From contig OY998175.1 in NCBI GenBank assembly GCA_963921935.1, positions 175,371,262 to 175,435,261 of the forward strand: DNA of 64,000 nt, read 5' to 3'. The translations under genes and the position numbers were made by a program. Numbering within the stretch: the first letter of the stretch is position 1; each line of letters opens with the position of its first letter. Of the stretch, positions 42,661-52,963 are shown one piece after another. Source of the DNA: Galeruca laticollis. Lineage: Eukaryota; Arthropoda; Insecta; Coleoptera; Chrysomelidae. A model generated the notes under the pieces. That model was not told where the DNA came from. It searched no databases and was given only the letters and a program-made list of their open reading frames with translations.

Positions 42661-44868
42661 TGTAATAAATACGGATATTCAGAAGAATAATTTTATTGTA
42701 GAAAGTTTCAGAACACACGGTAAAACATATTTTATTTTGAATCATAATATTAAATGGAAACACGACCCACATTATGTTTAATAAAACAAATGCGAAGCCA
42801 AAACAGAAGAGGGAAATACTGGGTCAAAGCAAAATGATTGTTTTAAAAACAAGGATTTCAATAACATAAACTAGCACGATTCAAAAAAACAAAAGTTGTT
42901 TTTTGCAAGTCGACAAAAACCCCAAAATCAATGTCGGGGGAAAACAAAAAAGGAGTGTACACAGATCAAGAGCGGCAGTGGGTACCGGGTGCGAACGGCG
43001 CGAAGGGAAAGGTTTTCCCTTGCTACGGTAACTAGTGTTTTAGTGTTAGCGGTACGAGAGGTAGAAATTCTCACCGTTGTGTTAGGAGGTGATACTGTCT
43101 CCTACTTCGATACACAAACGGTAGATTTACCCTCTACGCTAATTGCCTTTCAACCTAAAACGATTTCGTTTATCGGGTACGATACGTAGCGACCAAACAG
43201 ATAGAGAAAATCAAGAAATCTCTCGACGTGACGGAGGAAGATAGTCAAACAGTAAGTTTTTGAATTAGATTTCGATTGGGATAAATTTCTTTTATTAGTG
43301 ATATATATATGTACTCGTTATTGGTCGAGCTGGAGTCTGAACTTGGGAGCATAAGAAAATTTCTATATACCAGGTGTAGCGATAGCAGATATTATTTATT
43401 TGATTTGTTTCATTGTTGATTTTCAAAGAGACGGGACACATCTGTTCACTCTCAGATTGAGTTTTTTCGTCCTAACGAACAGTTAATTTACCGTGTGTAC
43501 TGAAATAATTTCGATTTCCAGAGTTTCGCCAACCTGACACCAGTTGGGTTCCATTTTGTTAAGTAGGAGATTATCATATGTTGAGTTACGTATTTTCTCT
43601 TCCACCTCGAAAGTAGGAAATAGATAGAAAGTTAGGCAAGGTTAATTTTGTAGGCAGTAGAAAAAAAAAGAAACAAAAAGGCCGGAGCGGATGCTTGCCA
43701 TATTTGCGTGGGTGTCAGCGAACTCTGGCTGAAAAGTAAATTGATTGTAGAGAACCTTTGTTATCAGTCTTTCGTTCAGCCGTAATTATAAATTATAACT
43801 CGATTATATTTTGCCAGGGTAAAAGCATAAATTAACATATGTAATTAAACTACTGGGGAATTTCGCAACTTGGACCGCCAGTGTCGATAAATAATTTAAA
43901 CTATTTCATTAGCTCATCAGAATTTCTGTATAGAACAAGAATTTCACTTTCGTTTTGAAGGTCAAGGGCGACCTGAATCGACATAACGTGAAACGTTTAT
44001 TGTGGTTAAAAGCAGATTTACACATACGATTTATTTGTTTTCTCGTCGCAGGGGAATAGAAATATTGAGAAACGAATAATAATAAGCTACACTCTTCTCC
44101 CGCAGTTGTTGTAAAGGTCCGAGCTGATAACAGGGATAGGCTCACTGCCACCCCCGGAAAAACGGGAACTCCGTTCATAATTATCGTTTTATACAGGGGT
44201 AGGAATAAGCAATAAATAAATTTTTAGACAAATTATATGTATAGGTAGAAATTATAACGGGGAATTTTGGGAACTGAGTCCTTCGGGATTATTGTTAGGG
44301 TTAAGTATGCATAGCTGTATCTAAGGATTTAGAAACTTTATTTTTTATTATATATGTATTTTGTATAACTTGTTGGCTCTATATTATTCCACCCAACTCC
44401 CCTACCCCAACATTTCCCCTTTGGAAGTGTATTAACGTGGACGTGCGACAGAAACGAGGAAGACAGCCCTGTCCTGGCAAAGGAGGATACATCCGTTTTA
44501 AGACCAGGCGAACCTAGCTAAAAGAAATCGGACTGGATTGCCTTGCACGCTCAGCCGCTCTTTGGAGGCAGAAATTGGCAACAATCTAGGGTCGGGATCA
44601 ATAGAGAGCGGCCAAAAGATAGGTAGGAAATATTTCTCTTTTTTTCTGACCCATATTTTTAGTACATCTAGAGCAGCGGATTTTTTTTTCAGGAGGATAG
44701 ATTATTCCACTGATTATTAAGTTTTGTTGGCTAAGATTATTACAGTTACAGGTTAAAATAAATAAGGGTCTAGATTTTATCAGGGTCGACATTATTACAG
44801 TGGTGACAGCGGTTTTTTTTTGTTTTTTGAGAATCAACTCGGTACCAAAAGAAGGGTAGAGTTGTACA
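42661..44868 (+). repeat. 5' LTR of gypsy copy C (2208 bp)
   Basis: It runs from TGTAATAAATACGG to AGTTGTACA and is nearly identical to 52964-55157. An indel at about 44692 and a few substitutions account for the length difference. It is preceded by AAAC, which also follows the 3' LTR. Unusually long for this superfamily. A second TGGTGACAGCGG motif lies inside the LTR at about 44804, about 65 bp before the end. Confidence 0.95.
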
Positions 44869-46222
44869 TCTGGTGACAGCGGTTCGCGTACCATCCCCTA
44901 TTGGAACAACCTCACCCAGGGAAGGTGACAGCGGTTGTCCAAAACCATTTCTCTCCGAGAGGTATATCCGGTTGTCTGGAACCACACCCCATGAGCGGTG
45001 ACAAGCGGTTCAGCTACCCTACCTAGGAGGGAGAAAAATCGGTGGTCGCAACCAGGATCTAGTATAGCGCAACATAGAGCCTACGGGACCATAGCTTCCG
45101 CTAGATCAAGACCAGTGTGCGTGGTTAAGAGCCACAACCTACACGAGGTGTCACTGCGGGCGCAGAACACACTGGATCTAGACCAGAGAAGGTCGAGAAA
45201 AAATCCATACATCAGATGAAAGGCGTAATACCGATCTGAGGTGAACATGCCAAAAGGCGTAAGGTGGAATACTTCGGCCAACTAAGTATTGACAACGGAG
45301 TTTTTCTAACCAGGGTCTAGTAATTGCGCAACACATAGCTTCCAATAGACCAAGATCAGTGTGCGTGATGAAAAATCACACCCTGCCAAACGGGTAGCAC
45401 AGCTCCTGCAAAACACACTGGATCTAGACCAGTCAAGGTCGAAAAATAATCCTACTCAGCAATCATCGACTGAGTTGATAGCTGCTTCACCTTAAGAGTG
45501 TAAAAATATGGTCTACTTTGTTACACTGGTGACAGCGGTTTTCCGATACAGGGTTGTTCGTTCAAGTCGTCACAGCGGTTTTCCGATACAGGGTTGTTCG
45601 TTCAAGTCGTCACAGCGGTTTTCCGATACAGGGTTGTTCGTTCAAGTCGTCACAGCGGTTCTAAAATACAGGGTTGTAAGCCAGCAGGGACGCCAGTTCT
45701 TCATCCAAGATATTCCTGTCAGGCCAAGATCATATGCCAATCTTGCTACAGCACAAGAGAATACAGGGAACGGTGAAGCTGTACGGTCTGTAACCGGAGG
45801 CTGCAATAGGCAGTAAACGGGGCATACAGGAGGGTAGAAAGGCTGGAAAATATTGAGAGTTAGCCGATACTCCTCCACCATCATCTCAGTTATCCATAGG
45901 TACAACAGTCGTCTATGAGAACAATTATACAGCATTTTGCTACAAATTAGTCCAGTTGTCATTCCGTCATACAATTGATTTTTTGTTTGTTTGTCCTTTC
46001 GTCTTCAATTCTTTTCATTACAATAAATCATAATTCCTGAAACGACGTAAGCTCCAATTTCACAAAGGGGGAAGTTAACCCATCCTCAAATATCCCATCC
46101 GTGCACCAAAAGCTATCCATTTCAGGCGTCGTAGAAGCCAGAAAGGTAGGAGTAATATAAGGTTATAAAATTTTTTTTTCAATTAATAAACATAAAAAAA
46201 CTAACCAAGATCAGACAGCGAT
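44869..46222 (+). other. Leader of copy C with primer site
   Basis: Immediately after the LTR comes TC then TGGTGACAGCGG (44871-44882), the probable primer-binding site; the tRNA was not identified. 44870-45495 is almost identical to copy A. Two hairpin modules built from 'CTAGATC.AG...CAGTGTG' and its inverse occupy about 45075-45190 and 45315-45440. The AG- and A-rich end just before gag is shared only loosely with copy A. Confidence 0.8.
45527..45675 (+). repeat. 40-bp tandem repeat containing the primer-site-like motif
   Basis: Three full units and a partial one of a 40-bp sequence starting 'CACAGCGGTTTTCCGATACA' and ending 'GGGTTGTTCGTTCAAGTCGT'. Each contains ACAGCGGTT, the core of the primer-site motif. 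The first unit is preceded by GGTGACAGCGGTT itself. Confidence 0.93.
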
Positions 46223-47512
46223 ATGTCACTCGATTTTCAAAACAGGTTAGGTACAGGCAGTCAAGGAGGCCAAGAAACCACGGGAGACACAAGCAGCATG
46301 CCGCCCACATGGAGGGTAGCACAGGCGCAACCATTAGGGGTCATAGCGGCGACTTTAGCCGATTTCACAGGTAGAGATGCGGCTAGATACATAGAAAAAC
46401 TCGAATTAAGGGCTAAATTAGACGGGTGGACGGAAGCAGAAACACTAACATTATTGAAATTTAAACTTGCGGGCGTAGCACACGATTTTTTGAAAGCGGA
46501 TCCTAGGCTAGACACAGTGTCATATTCGGAATTTAGAGAAAAGCTACTACGGAAATTTGTACCAAAAAAATCGATAGCAGATTGGTGGATGCAATTGGTG
46601 CAATGCTACCAAAGACACGATGAGGACGTAGCGTCGTTCTGAACCAGACTAAAATTAACCGGGAACAAGATACTAGAAGAGGATATAAAGGGCGCAAGTA
46701 GGGAACAAATACCAAACATACAAAAAAAACATAATTCGGTATTAATAAATCAATTCAAAGTAGGGTTGAGAAAAGACTTATTAAGGGAGGTAGGTTTTTA
46801 CATTTTACACAAAGACGACATGACATTAGAAGAAGCAGAAGAAATAGTTAGTTGTCAGGAAACGGCGGTAACTATGACAAGCGGCAGAAACAATGGCCAC
46901 AAAGTCGCATTTATGAGTGAAAAACTGAGGTGCACAACGTGCGGAAGGTCGAATCACACTTCGGAAGAATGTAGGCAGAACGCGAAATGTTTATTCTGTG
47001 GCAGACAAGGGCATTGGATGGCCAATTGTAGGACGAAGGAAGCAGAAGAAACAAAAAGGGAGACAAGATGCCAGATTTGTAGAAAACAAGGACATGGGGC
47101 ACCGGATTGCAGAGAAAAAGGGAACGAACCAACAAATACATGCTACTACTGTGGGAAACAAGGACATTGGGCAAAAGAATGTAGAAAGAAAATATCCGAC
47201 GAAGCAAACAAACGGAATAAAACAACCTCTAAGTACAACAGATACAACGACGAAAAAGTAAGGTCATGGAAAACGGAGAAAACTAGGTATCACGGGGAAA
47301 ACCAGGAAACACAACAAGGAAACTACAGAGAATATAACAGACAAAGAAATCAAAGGGAAGAGGATCGCAAACAAGAGACACAGAGGAGGTCTCAACAAAA
47401 TAATTTTGGGAACTACGAGAGAAACAGACGCCAAAGGAACGATAATATAAGAGGACAGTCTGAAGAAAGAGGACACACAAGTAACAAAGAATGGACGAAA
47501 CATTTAAACTAG
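46223..47512 (+). pseudogene. gag: Gag of copy C, one internal TGA
   Basis: It is homologous over its full length to the intact Gag at 2201-912. The frame is broken only by TGA at 46640-46642, where copy A has a Cys codon (TGC); the frame then continues to 47512. Four CCHC knuckles are present (CTTCGRSNHTSEEC, CLFCGRQGHWMANC, CQICRKQGHGAPDC, CYYCGKQGHWAKEC). The basic tail matches copy A. Pol begins 22 nt before the gag stop in the -1 frame. A truncated 139-aa capsid would be made unless the stop is read through. Confidence 0.92.
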
Positions 47513-48393
47513 TAAGGACCACAGTTAGTCCCCGGACAAGTGGCCGAGCTAATTTAGCAGGGGAAACAGATTTAAATAAACCACAATGGGATCAAACAAA
47601 CCAAGAAGCAACGAATAAGGATAAACCGAGAATGGAAAAAAAGGAAAAAAAAGAAACAATGTATCACAATGATACAATGTCAGTAACAAACGAGGACGCC
47701 CCATATATAGTAATGTTAAGGGTGAATGGTATAAACAGACCATGCATGATAGATACAGGGGGAGCGTTCTCATTAGTAAATAGGTCGATAATTGCAGAGT
47801 GGGAATTAGACACAAGAATCATAGAAGAATTAACTCTAAAAGGGATAACAGGGCACACAATACAGCTGTATGGATCGACGAAATTGGCGATAAGCACAAA
47901 CGGAATGAACTACAACATATACGTAAGAGCCATCGCAGCAGAAGACGAAATAATGGGAGAAATACCAGTTCTTTTAGGAAGAGATTTCCTAGAAAAACAG
48001 AAAGCAATCATATCATACAAAGGAGAGCCTTCATTAGAAATATGGGAAAGAAGAATACCATTGATAAACGCAAGGCAAGTTGAGAGCACAATAAATAACG
48101 GCAGAAGCACGGAAGTAAATGGCCAAGTTGCAACAGTAAAGGAAACACCAAACACTACCGAAAAGAATAATTGGCAGAAATGGCTAGGAATAGTGGAAAC
48201 AATGTATAAAAGAAGGGACACAGAACACAGAACAATGGAGAAAAAAGAGAAGGTAATGACAAGGGAAAATAAAGCAAAAACAAATCAAACAGACAAACAA
48301 AGACAAAACGGCTACAGAGACGAAAATATAGAACTATACAGAAGGAAGAAAGAAATCGATACAAAGAGAGAAAAGTCAGGAAACAAGAATTAA
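47491..48393 (+). CDS. Protease region of copy C Pol
   Basis: A 300-aa ORF starting inside gag. The retroviral-type aspartic protease active site 'CMIDTGGAFSLVN' is at about residues 85-98 and the 'IPVLLGRDFLEKQ' flap-side block at about 155-168. The C-terminal third is a Lys/Glu/Gln-rich linker. Copy A reads straight through the equivalent point, whereas copy C meets TAA at 48391, and a TAG precedes 48448 in the same frame. Comparison points to small indels near 48370 and 48400-48450 as the cause. It would cleave Gag and Pol. Confidence 0.88.
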   Translation: MDETFKLVRTTVSPRTSGRANLAGETDLNKPQWDQTNQEATNKDKPRMEKKEKKETMYHNDTMSVTNEDAPYIVMLRVNGINRPCMIDTGGAFSLVNRSIIAEWELDTRIIEELTLKGITGHTIQLYGSTKLAISTNGMNYNIYVRAIAAEDEIMGEIPVLLGRDFLEKQKAIISYKGEPSLEIWERRIPLINARQVESTINNGRSTEVNGQVATVKETPNTTEKNNWQKWLGIVETMYKRRDTEHRTMEKKEKVMTRENKAKTNQTDKQRQNGYRDENIELYRRKKEIDTKREKSGNKN

Positions 48394-48447
48394 CGAAGAA
48401 ATATACGGACACATAGAACAAAAGAAGAATAGTACAGAATCAGAAAC

Positions 48448-50499
48448 ATGGAAAAAGAAGGGAAAACAGAAACCAGGGAGGAGAACAAAGGAATAAAAGA
48501 AACAATAACTAACATAAACTTCACAGATGTATACATAGAAGATAGCATAAGTATACCGGCACTAACCGAAGTTCACACAATTGGGACACTAAAACACACA
48601 ATAAAAGGAAACACGATTGCGTGCGAAACACAACACAAAGGACCAGAAGCAATAAGACTGGCAAATAGCATAGCAAATAACGGAAAAAAGATTCCAATTA
48701 GAATAACAAACACATCAGCACAAGAAATACACCTAACAAAAGGAACCAAACTAGGGAAAGCATATGAATGTGCAGAAGACACAGTACCACAAACGAAAGC
48801 ACAGGACACGATCAGGAAATTTGACATCAGAACAGATGAATGGATCAGAAAAATTTTTGAACTAGGTCATATAGATACAAGGTACAAGGAAGAACTAATT
48901 AAGTTAATACAAAAGTACCATCATTTATTCACAGATGACGACGAAATTCTAACAAGCACTACAAAAGTCAAACACCACATAACCATAGAAGCAGGAAGCC
49001 AACCAATATGCAAAGCTCCATACAGAATACCATATTACCAAAGAGAAGTACTCCAAAAAGAAATAGATAGGCTACTAGAAGCTAAAGTAATCAGGACATC
49101 ATCCAGCCCATGGTCAGCGCCAGTAGTATTAGTGGTAAAACAAACACCCGAAGGAGAGGAGAAAGTGAGAATGTGCATAGACTACAGAGGACTAAATGCA
49201 GTAACAAAAAAGGAATATTACCCTCTACCAAACATATCGGATCTACTACAAGGCTACAAAGCAGGAGGAGAAACGTTGTTCTCAGTAATTGATGTAGCAG
49301 AAGCTTATCACCAAGTAGATATGAACGAAGAAGACATTCCACTAACGGGATTTAGCACATATCAAGGGCACTACGAATACACCAAAATGCCATTTGGACT
49401 GGTAAACGCCCCAGCAACTTTCCAAAGATTCATGAATGCAACCTTAAGAGGCTTAACGGGAATAAAATGTATGGTTTATTTGGACGACATAATCATATTT
49501 AACTATGCAGGAAAAAAGGACCATTTAGAAAAATTAGAAGAAGTATTCAATAGATTAACAGAAGCAAACATTAAACTCAAACCAAAGAAATGCAATTTTA
49601 TGTTGGAGAAAGTAAAATATTTAGGACATATCATCTCACAAGAAGGAGTAGCTCCAGATCCACAGAAATTGGAGGCAGTACACAAATACCCCCTACCAAA
49701 AAACGTAAAAGGAGTAAGAGGTTTCTTAGGGCTAGTAAACTGGTACAGACGGTTCATACCGAACATAACCGAATTAGCAGCACCACTAGTAAATCTAACC
49801 AAAAAAGACACACCATTCAAAATAACAGAGGAAGTAATTGGGGCAATGGACTTACTAAAAGAATCGCTAACGTCAGACAAAGTTCTAATCTTCCCAGACT
49901 TTTCCAAACCGTTCATCGTATCGACAGATGCATCGAACATAGGCGTAGGAGCAATATTAAGTCAAATAAGGGACGGTAGAGAAAGACCAATAGCGTATGC
50001 AAGCAGGACACTAAGTAGAGCAGAAACAAATTACTCAACGACTGAAAAAGAACTTCTAGGTGTGATTTTTGCCATTAAAACATTCAGATGCTACATTTAC
50101 GGGACAAAATTCACAATCATCACAGATCACAGAGCATTAAAATGGGTACTTACACTGAAGGACCCAAATTCAAGACTAACACGATGGGCCTTAACCTTAG
50201 CCGAATACAACTTCGAAGTAATCCACAGAACAGGACGAAAACACGGAAATGCAGACGCGCTAAGCAGAATGTTCGACAATACGTGCAACTACATAGAGAC
50301 GTCATACAAAGATTACTTACAATACATAACGGAAAACGAAGTGCCAGCAAAAGACAAAATATTAGAAAAAGAGGGAAAGTTAGTATCCATACAAGAAGAA
50401 CAGGCAATAGTACTATTTACAGCCAAAAATAAGCCAAACCAAGATCCATTGATAAAGGAAATAGAAGACACAAAAGTAATGAAATATAGAAATAAATAA
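48448..50499 (+). CDS. pol: Reverse transcriptase-RNase H of copy C Pol (no integrase)
   Basis: 683 aa. The reverse transcriptase spans about residues 170-370: 'VRMCIDYRGLNAVTKKEYYP', 'LFSVIDVAEAYHQVDM', 'MPFGLVNAPATFQRF' and the catalytic YLDD box at about residue 342. A connection segment follows ('FLGLVNWYRRFIPNI'), then RNase H with 'FIVSTDASNIGVGAIL' (about 490), 'YSTTEKELLGVIFAIKTFR' and 'HGNADALSR'. The frame is clean. About 75 residues after RNase H it stops, where an integrase zinc site should begin, and the next ORF is env-like. It copies the RNA genome into DNA in intact relatives. The true N-terminus is probably the protease ORF upstream. Confidence 0.93.
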   Translation: MEKEGKTETREENKGIKETITNINFTDVYIEDSISIPALTEVHTIGTLKHTIKGNTIACETQHKGPEAIRLANSIANNGKKIPIRITNTSAQEIHLTKGTKLGKAYECAEDTVPQTKAQDTIRKFDIRTDEWIRKIFELGHIDTRYKEELIKLIQKYHHLFTDDDEILTSTTKVKHHITIEAGSQPICKAPYRIPYYQREVLQKEIDRLLEAKVIRTSSSPWSAPVVLVVKQTPEGEEKVRMCIDYRGLNAVTKKEYYPLPNISDLLQGYKAGGETLFSVIDVAEAYHQVDMNEEDIPLTGFSTYQGHYEYTKMPFGLVNAPATFQRFMNATLRGLTGIKCMVYLDDIIIFNYAGKKDHLEKLEEVFNRLTEANIKLKPKKCNFMLEKVKYLGHIISQEGVAPDPQKLEAVHKYPLPKNVKGVRGFLGLVNWYRRFIPNITELAAPLVNLTKKDTPFKITEEVIGAMDLLKESLTSDKVLIFPDFSKPFIVSTDASNIGVGAILSQIRDGRERPIAYASRTLSRAETNYSTTEKELLGVIFAIKTFRCYIYGTKFTIITDHRALKWVLTLKDPNSRLTRWALTLAEYNFEVIHRTGRKHGNADALSRMFDNTCNYIETSYKDYLQYITENEVPAKDKILEKEGKLVSIQEEQAIVLFTAKNKPNQDPLIKEIEDTKVMKYRNK

Positions 50500-50747
50500 G
50501 TGGGAAACAAACTCACGGGTCACAAGTTTAAAGATTTCTTTTCTTCTATTCAAAGAATAGAGCTCATTTGACAGTCCTAAAGAAGTGTGAAGCTCGGTCA
50601 AATGAGGAAATGTCATATAAATATGACAAAATGGTAGGTAATCATAGTATTATAACAAAGAAATGTTTAAAAATGTTTGTAACAAAGATAAGTTGTATTA
50701 ACGATTGTAAAAAAAAAAAATGTTTTTAGGATAACAAAACCAAAACA
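50500..50747 (+). other. Integrase-deletion junction with hairpin
   Basis: This short spacer sits where about 1 kb of integrase is expected. It contains inverted repeats CTCATTTGAC (50563-50572) and GTCAAATGAG (50597-50606) around a 24-nt loop, and an A-run before the env ORF. No integrase motif is visible in any frame. Confidence 0.7.
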
Positions 50748-52608
50748 ATGGCACGACAAAATCCTATCCTGACCTGGGTGACATTCGTCATGTGCGGGCT
50801 ACATATAGTAGTTGGGCTAATCGCGTATGAGTGTTCGCACCCCAACACAAATATCACAGTGTTATCGCTAAAAGATATACAGAAGTGTCCGGAACCAGAA
50901 AAAACGTACGCGAGTGAAAAAACAGACGTACAAGTGATTCAACGAAACGAAATAAAAATGCAAAAAGGTATGGTCATGCGTAATAGAAGTCACAAAATTC
51001 ATGTTCTACTGCGGAATGCACAGCCACACATCAGTCGTCAACGAAGGACTATCAACCTACATCCACAAATTGGGAGCAGAAGAATGCAGAAACACCCACA
51101 GATATAAACTAAGAAAGTTGTACCAACAAACAATAGACAACATACTAATGAACGGTACTACAACAGCGTCAATCAAAATAGGCGGCACACTCGACAATAT
51201 GGGAACATGTAAGGGTATCACATACCAAGAAAACGGCAGAACTTGGAACGACGTAGTGATAATAGCAACAGCCAAAATAACAACCAAAGACTATCTAGCT
51301 AGAGTAACGCTAGAAACGAACGAGATCCACTTACAAGGAGAAATAACTTGCGAATTCACGAATGGTTACTGCTTCGACTCCACGGTAGGAGAATCAACAT
51401 GGTCCAGTTATGAGCCAACAACATGCGAAGACCATCTGAGCCAGTTATACGAAGGCATAGGCAACAGAATCACAAACACAAAAACACAAGAAGAACTTAT
51501 AGTAATCGAAGAAAAAGACAAAATATTCGCACTAACATTACAAAAAAGAAACATACTATGTGGAATAGAAGTATGGCAAACAGAACACCCACGAATTGTC
51601 ATAATACTTCAAAACACACAAAAATTACATCCGACAATGCCAATTCTAACACAAAATGTCGATCTAATGAATTATGTAAATAGTAAACTACTCTATATCG
51701 AACAAGCATATAAACGAGAAGTAAACATGCTTTACACAGATACAATACACCGAAGATGCTTAACGAAACGAGAAATGCTCAAAAACAGACTGCTAATGGC
51801 ACATACACTACCTAATGCAGTTAGCCAACTAATGGAAAATGAGCCTGGACACATAGGCAGAGTATTAGGCGAAGTACTTTATATCATAAAATGCATACCA
51901 GTAACAGTCGAGATAAGACGAACAAACAGATGTTACAACGAACTACCAATAAAAGTAAACAACGAAACAAAATTTATGGCTCCACTAACCAGAATAATAC
52001 AAAACCACGCAGAAGAGATAGATTGCAATAACATGAAACCACCACTTTATTTTATAGATGATCAATGGATAGGTCTAACGCCACATCCCACAATAGCCAA
52101 CCAACCAAAAACGATAAAAGTAGAAGAAGAAAGTAACCTCCATTTCGACCCCATTCAACCACTAGGAGCGAAGGGTCTGTACACCCAAGAAGAAGTCAAC
52201 GCAGCACAAAGAGCCCTCACGTTCGGAACAGAGAGAAAAGCAGTAGAAAACATAATTACTCGCAGAGCAGCGGGAATGAATGCCAATAGTCAAGGCTACA
52301 CCGTATCAAACATATTTGATACAAAAGAAATCAAGAACCTCGCAGAATCCACCCTAAAACACACATGGGCATGGTTCACAGAATTAGGTTCAGTCATAAG
52401 TGGAATAATTGGAATATACTTCACATTCCAAACCATTAAATACATAGCAGGCACCATACTAAATGGAATTCGTATACACCAAACTTTAGGATGCAGCATA
52501 GCACTAATAGGCAGCATATGGGACTCCCTAACGGCATGGATAATTCACTCACACCAGACGAGGAAACCAGAGGAAGAAACAATAGAGATGGACGAAATAA
52601 CGCATTAA
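50748..52608 (+). pseudogene. Env-like glycoprotein of copy C, frameshifted
   Basis: This is an envelope-type membrane protein in the third-gene position. 50748-51000 encodes a hydrophobic signal/anchor segment ('FVMCGLHIVVGLIA') and an ectodomain start. A frameshift close to 50990-51000 moves the frame, and the ORF then runs cleanly for 535 aa from 51001 to 52608. The ectodomain has many paired Cys (for example MGTCKG, EITCEFTNGYCFD and TTCEDH). A hydrophobic region near the C-terminus ('VISGIIGIYFTFQTIKYIAG' and 'SIALIGSIWDSLTAWII') would anchor it, followed by a short acidic tail. The cysteine layout and the pattern 'CNELPIKVN...FIDDQWIGLTPHP' remind me of chuvirus-type glycoproteins rather than baculovirus F-like Env, but this was not tested. 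Confidence 0.75.
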
Positions 52609-52949
52609 GAGACGAGCCACCCAAGGTCACAGCATTGGACAGACAGAAGTCGCCAGATGAACGATCTACTGAGCAGCAGTGTCGCGAGTGAAAACGGTCG
52701 CGACCTAGGTCAATGATAAAAAGGGCAATAGCGAAAAATTGCAAAATACAGTGCCGATCATAAATATTGAGAAAATGTAACATAAATATGTAAAATGTAT
52801 AAAATTGTAACATTAATTTTAAGGTTATAGGCCACTAGTGTAAACCGACGGCCACAAATAATTGAGGGTAAAAATAGTTAAGCATGGGTTTTGGAAAAAT
52901 AAAAAAGAAAAAAAAAGGTATTGGACCAGGGAGGTCGCAATACTTTTAC

Positions 52950-52963
52950 AAAGGGGGAAGTAA
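52950..52963 (+). promoter_or_regulatory. Polypurine tract of copy C
   Basis: AAAGGGGGAAG followed by TAA directly before the 3' LTR TG; the expected plus-strand primer. Confidence 0.9.

Noticed and set aside
44538..44720. Small ORFs inside the copy C LTRs (also 42896-43189, 53199-53492)
   Set aside because: They are duplicated simply because the LTRs are duplicated; no homology or motif supports expression as proteins.
44871..44882. Naming the primer tRNA from TGGTGACAGCGG
   Set aside because: I could not match it confidently to a tRNA 3' end from memory; left unassigned.
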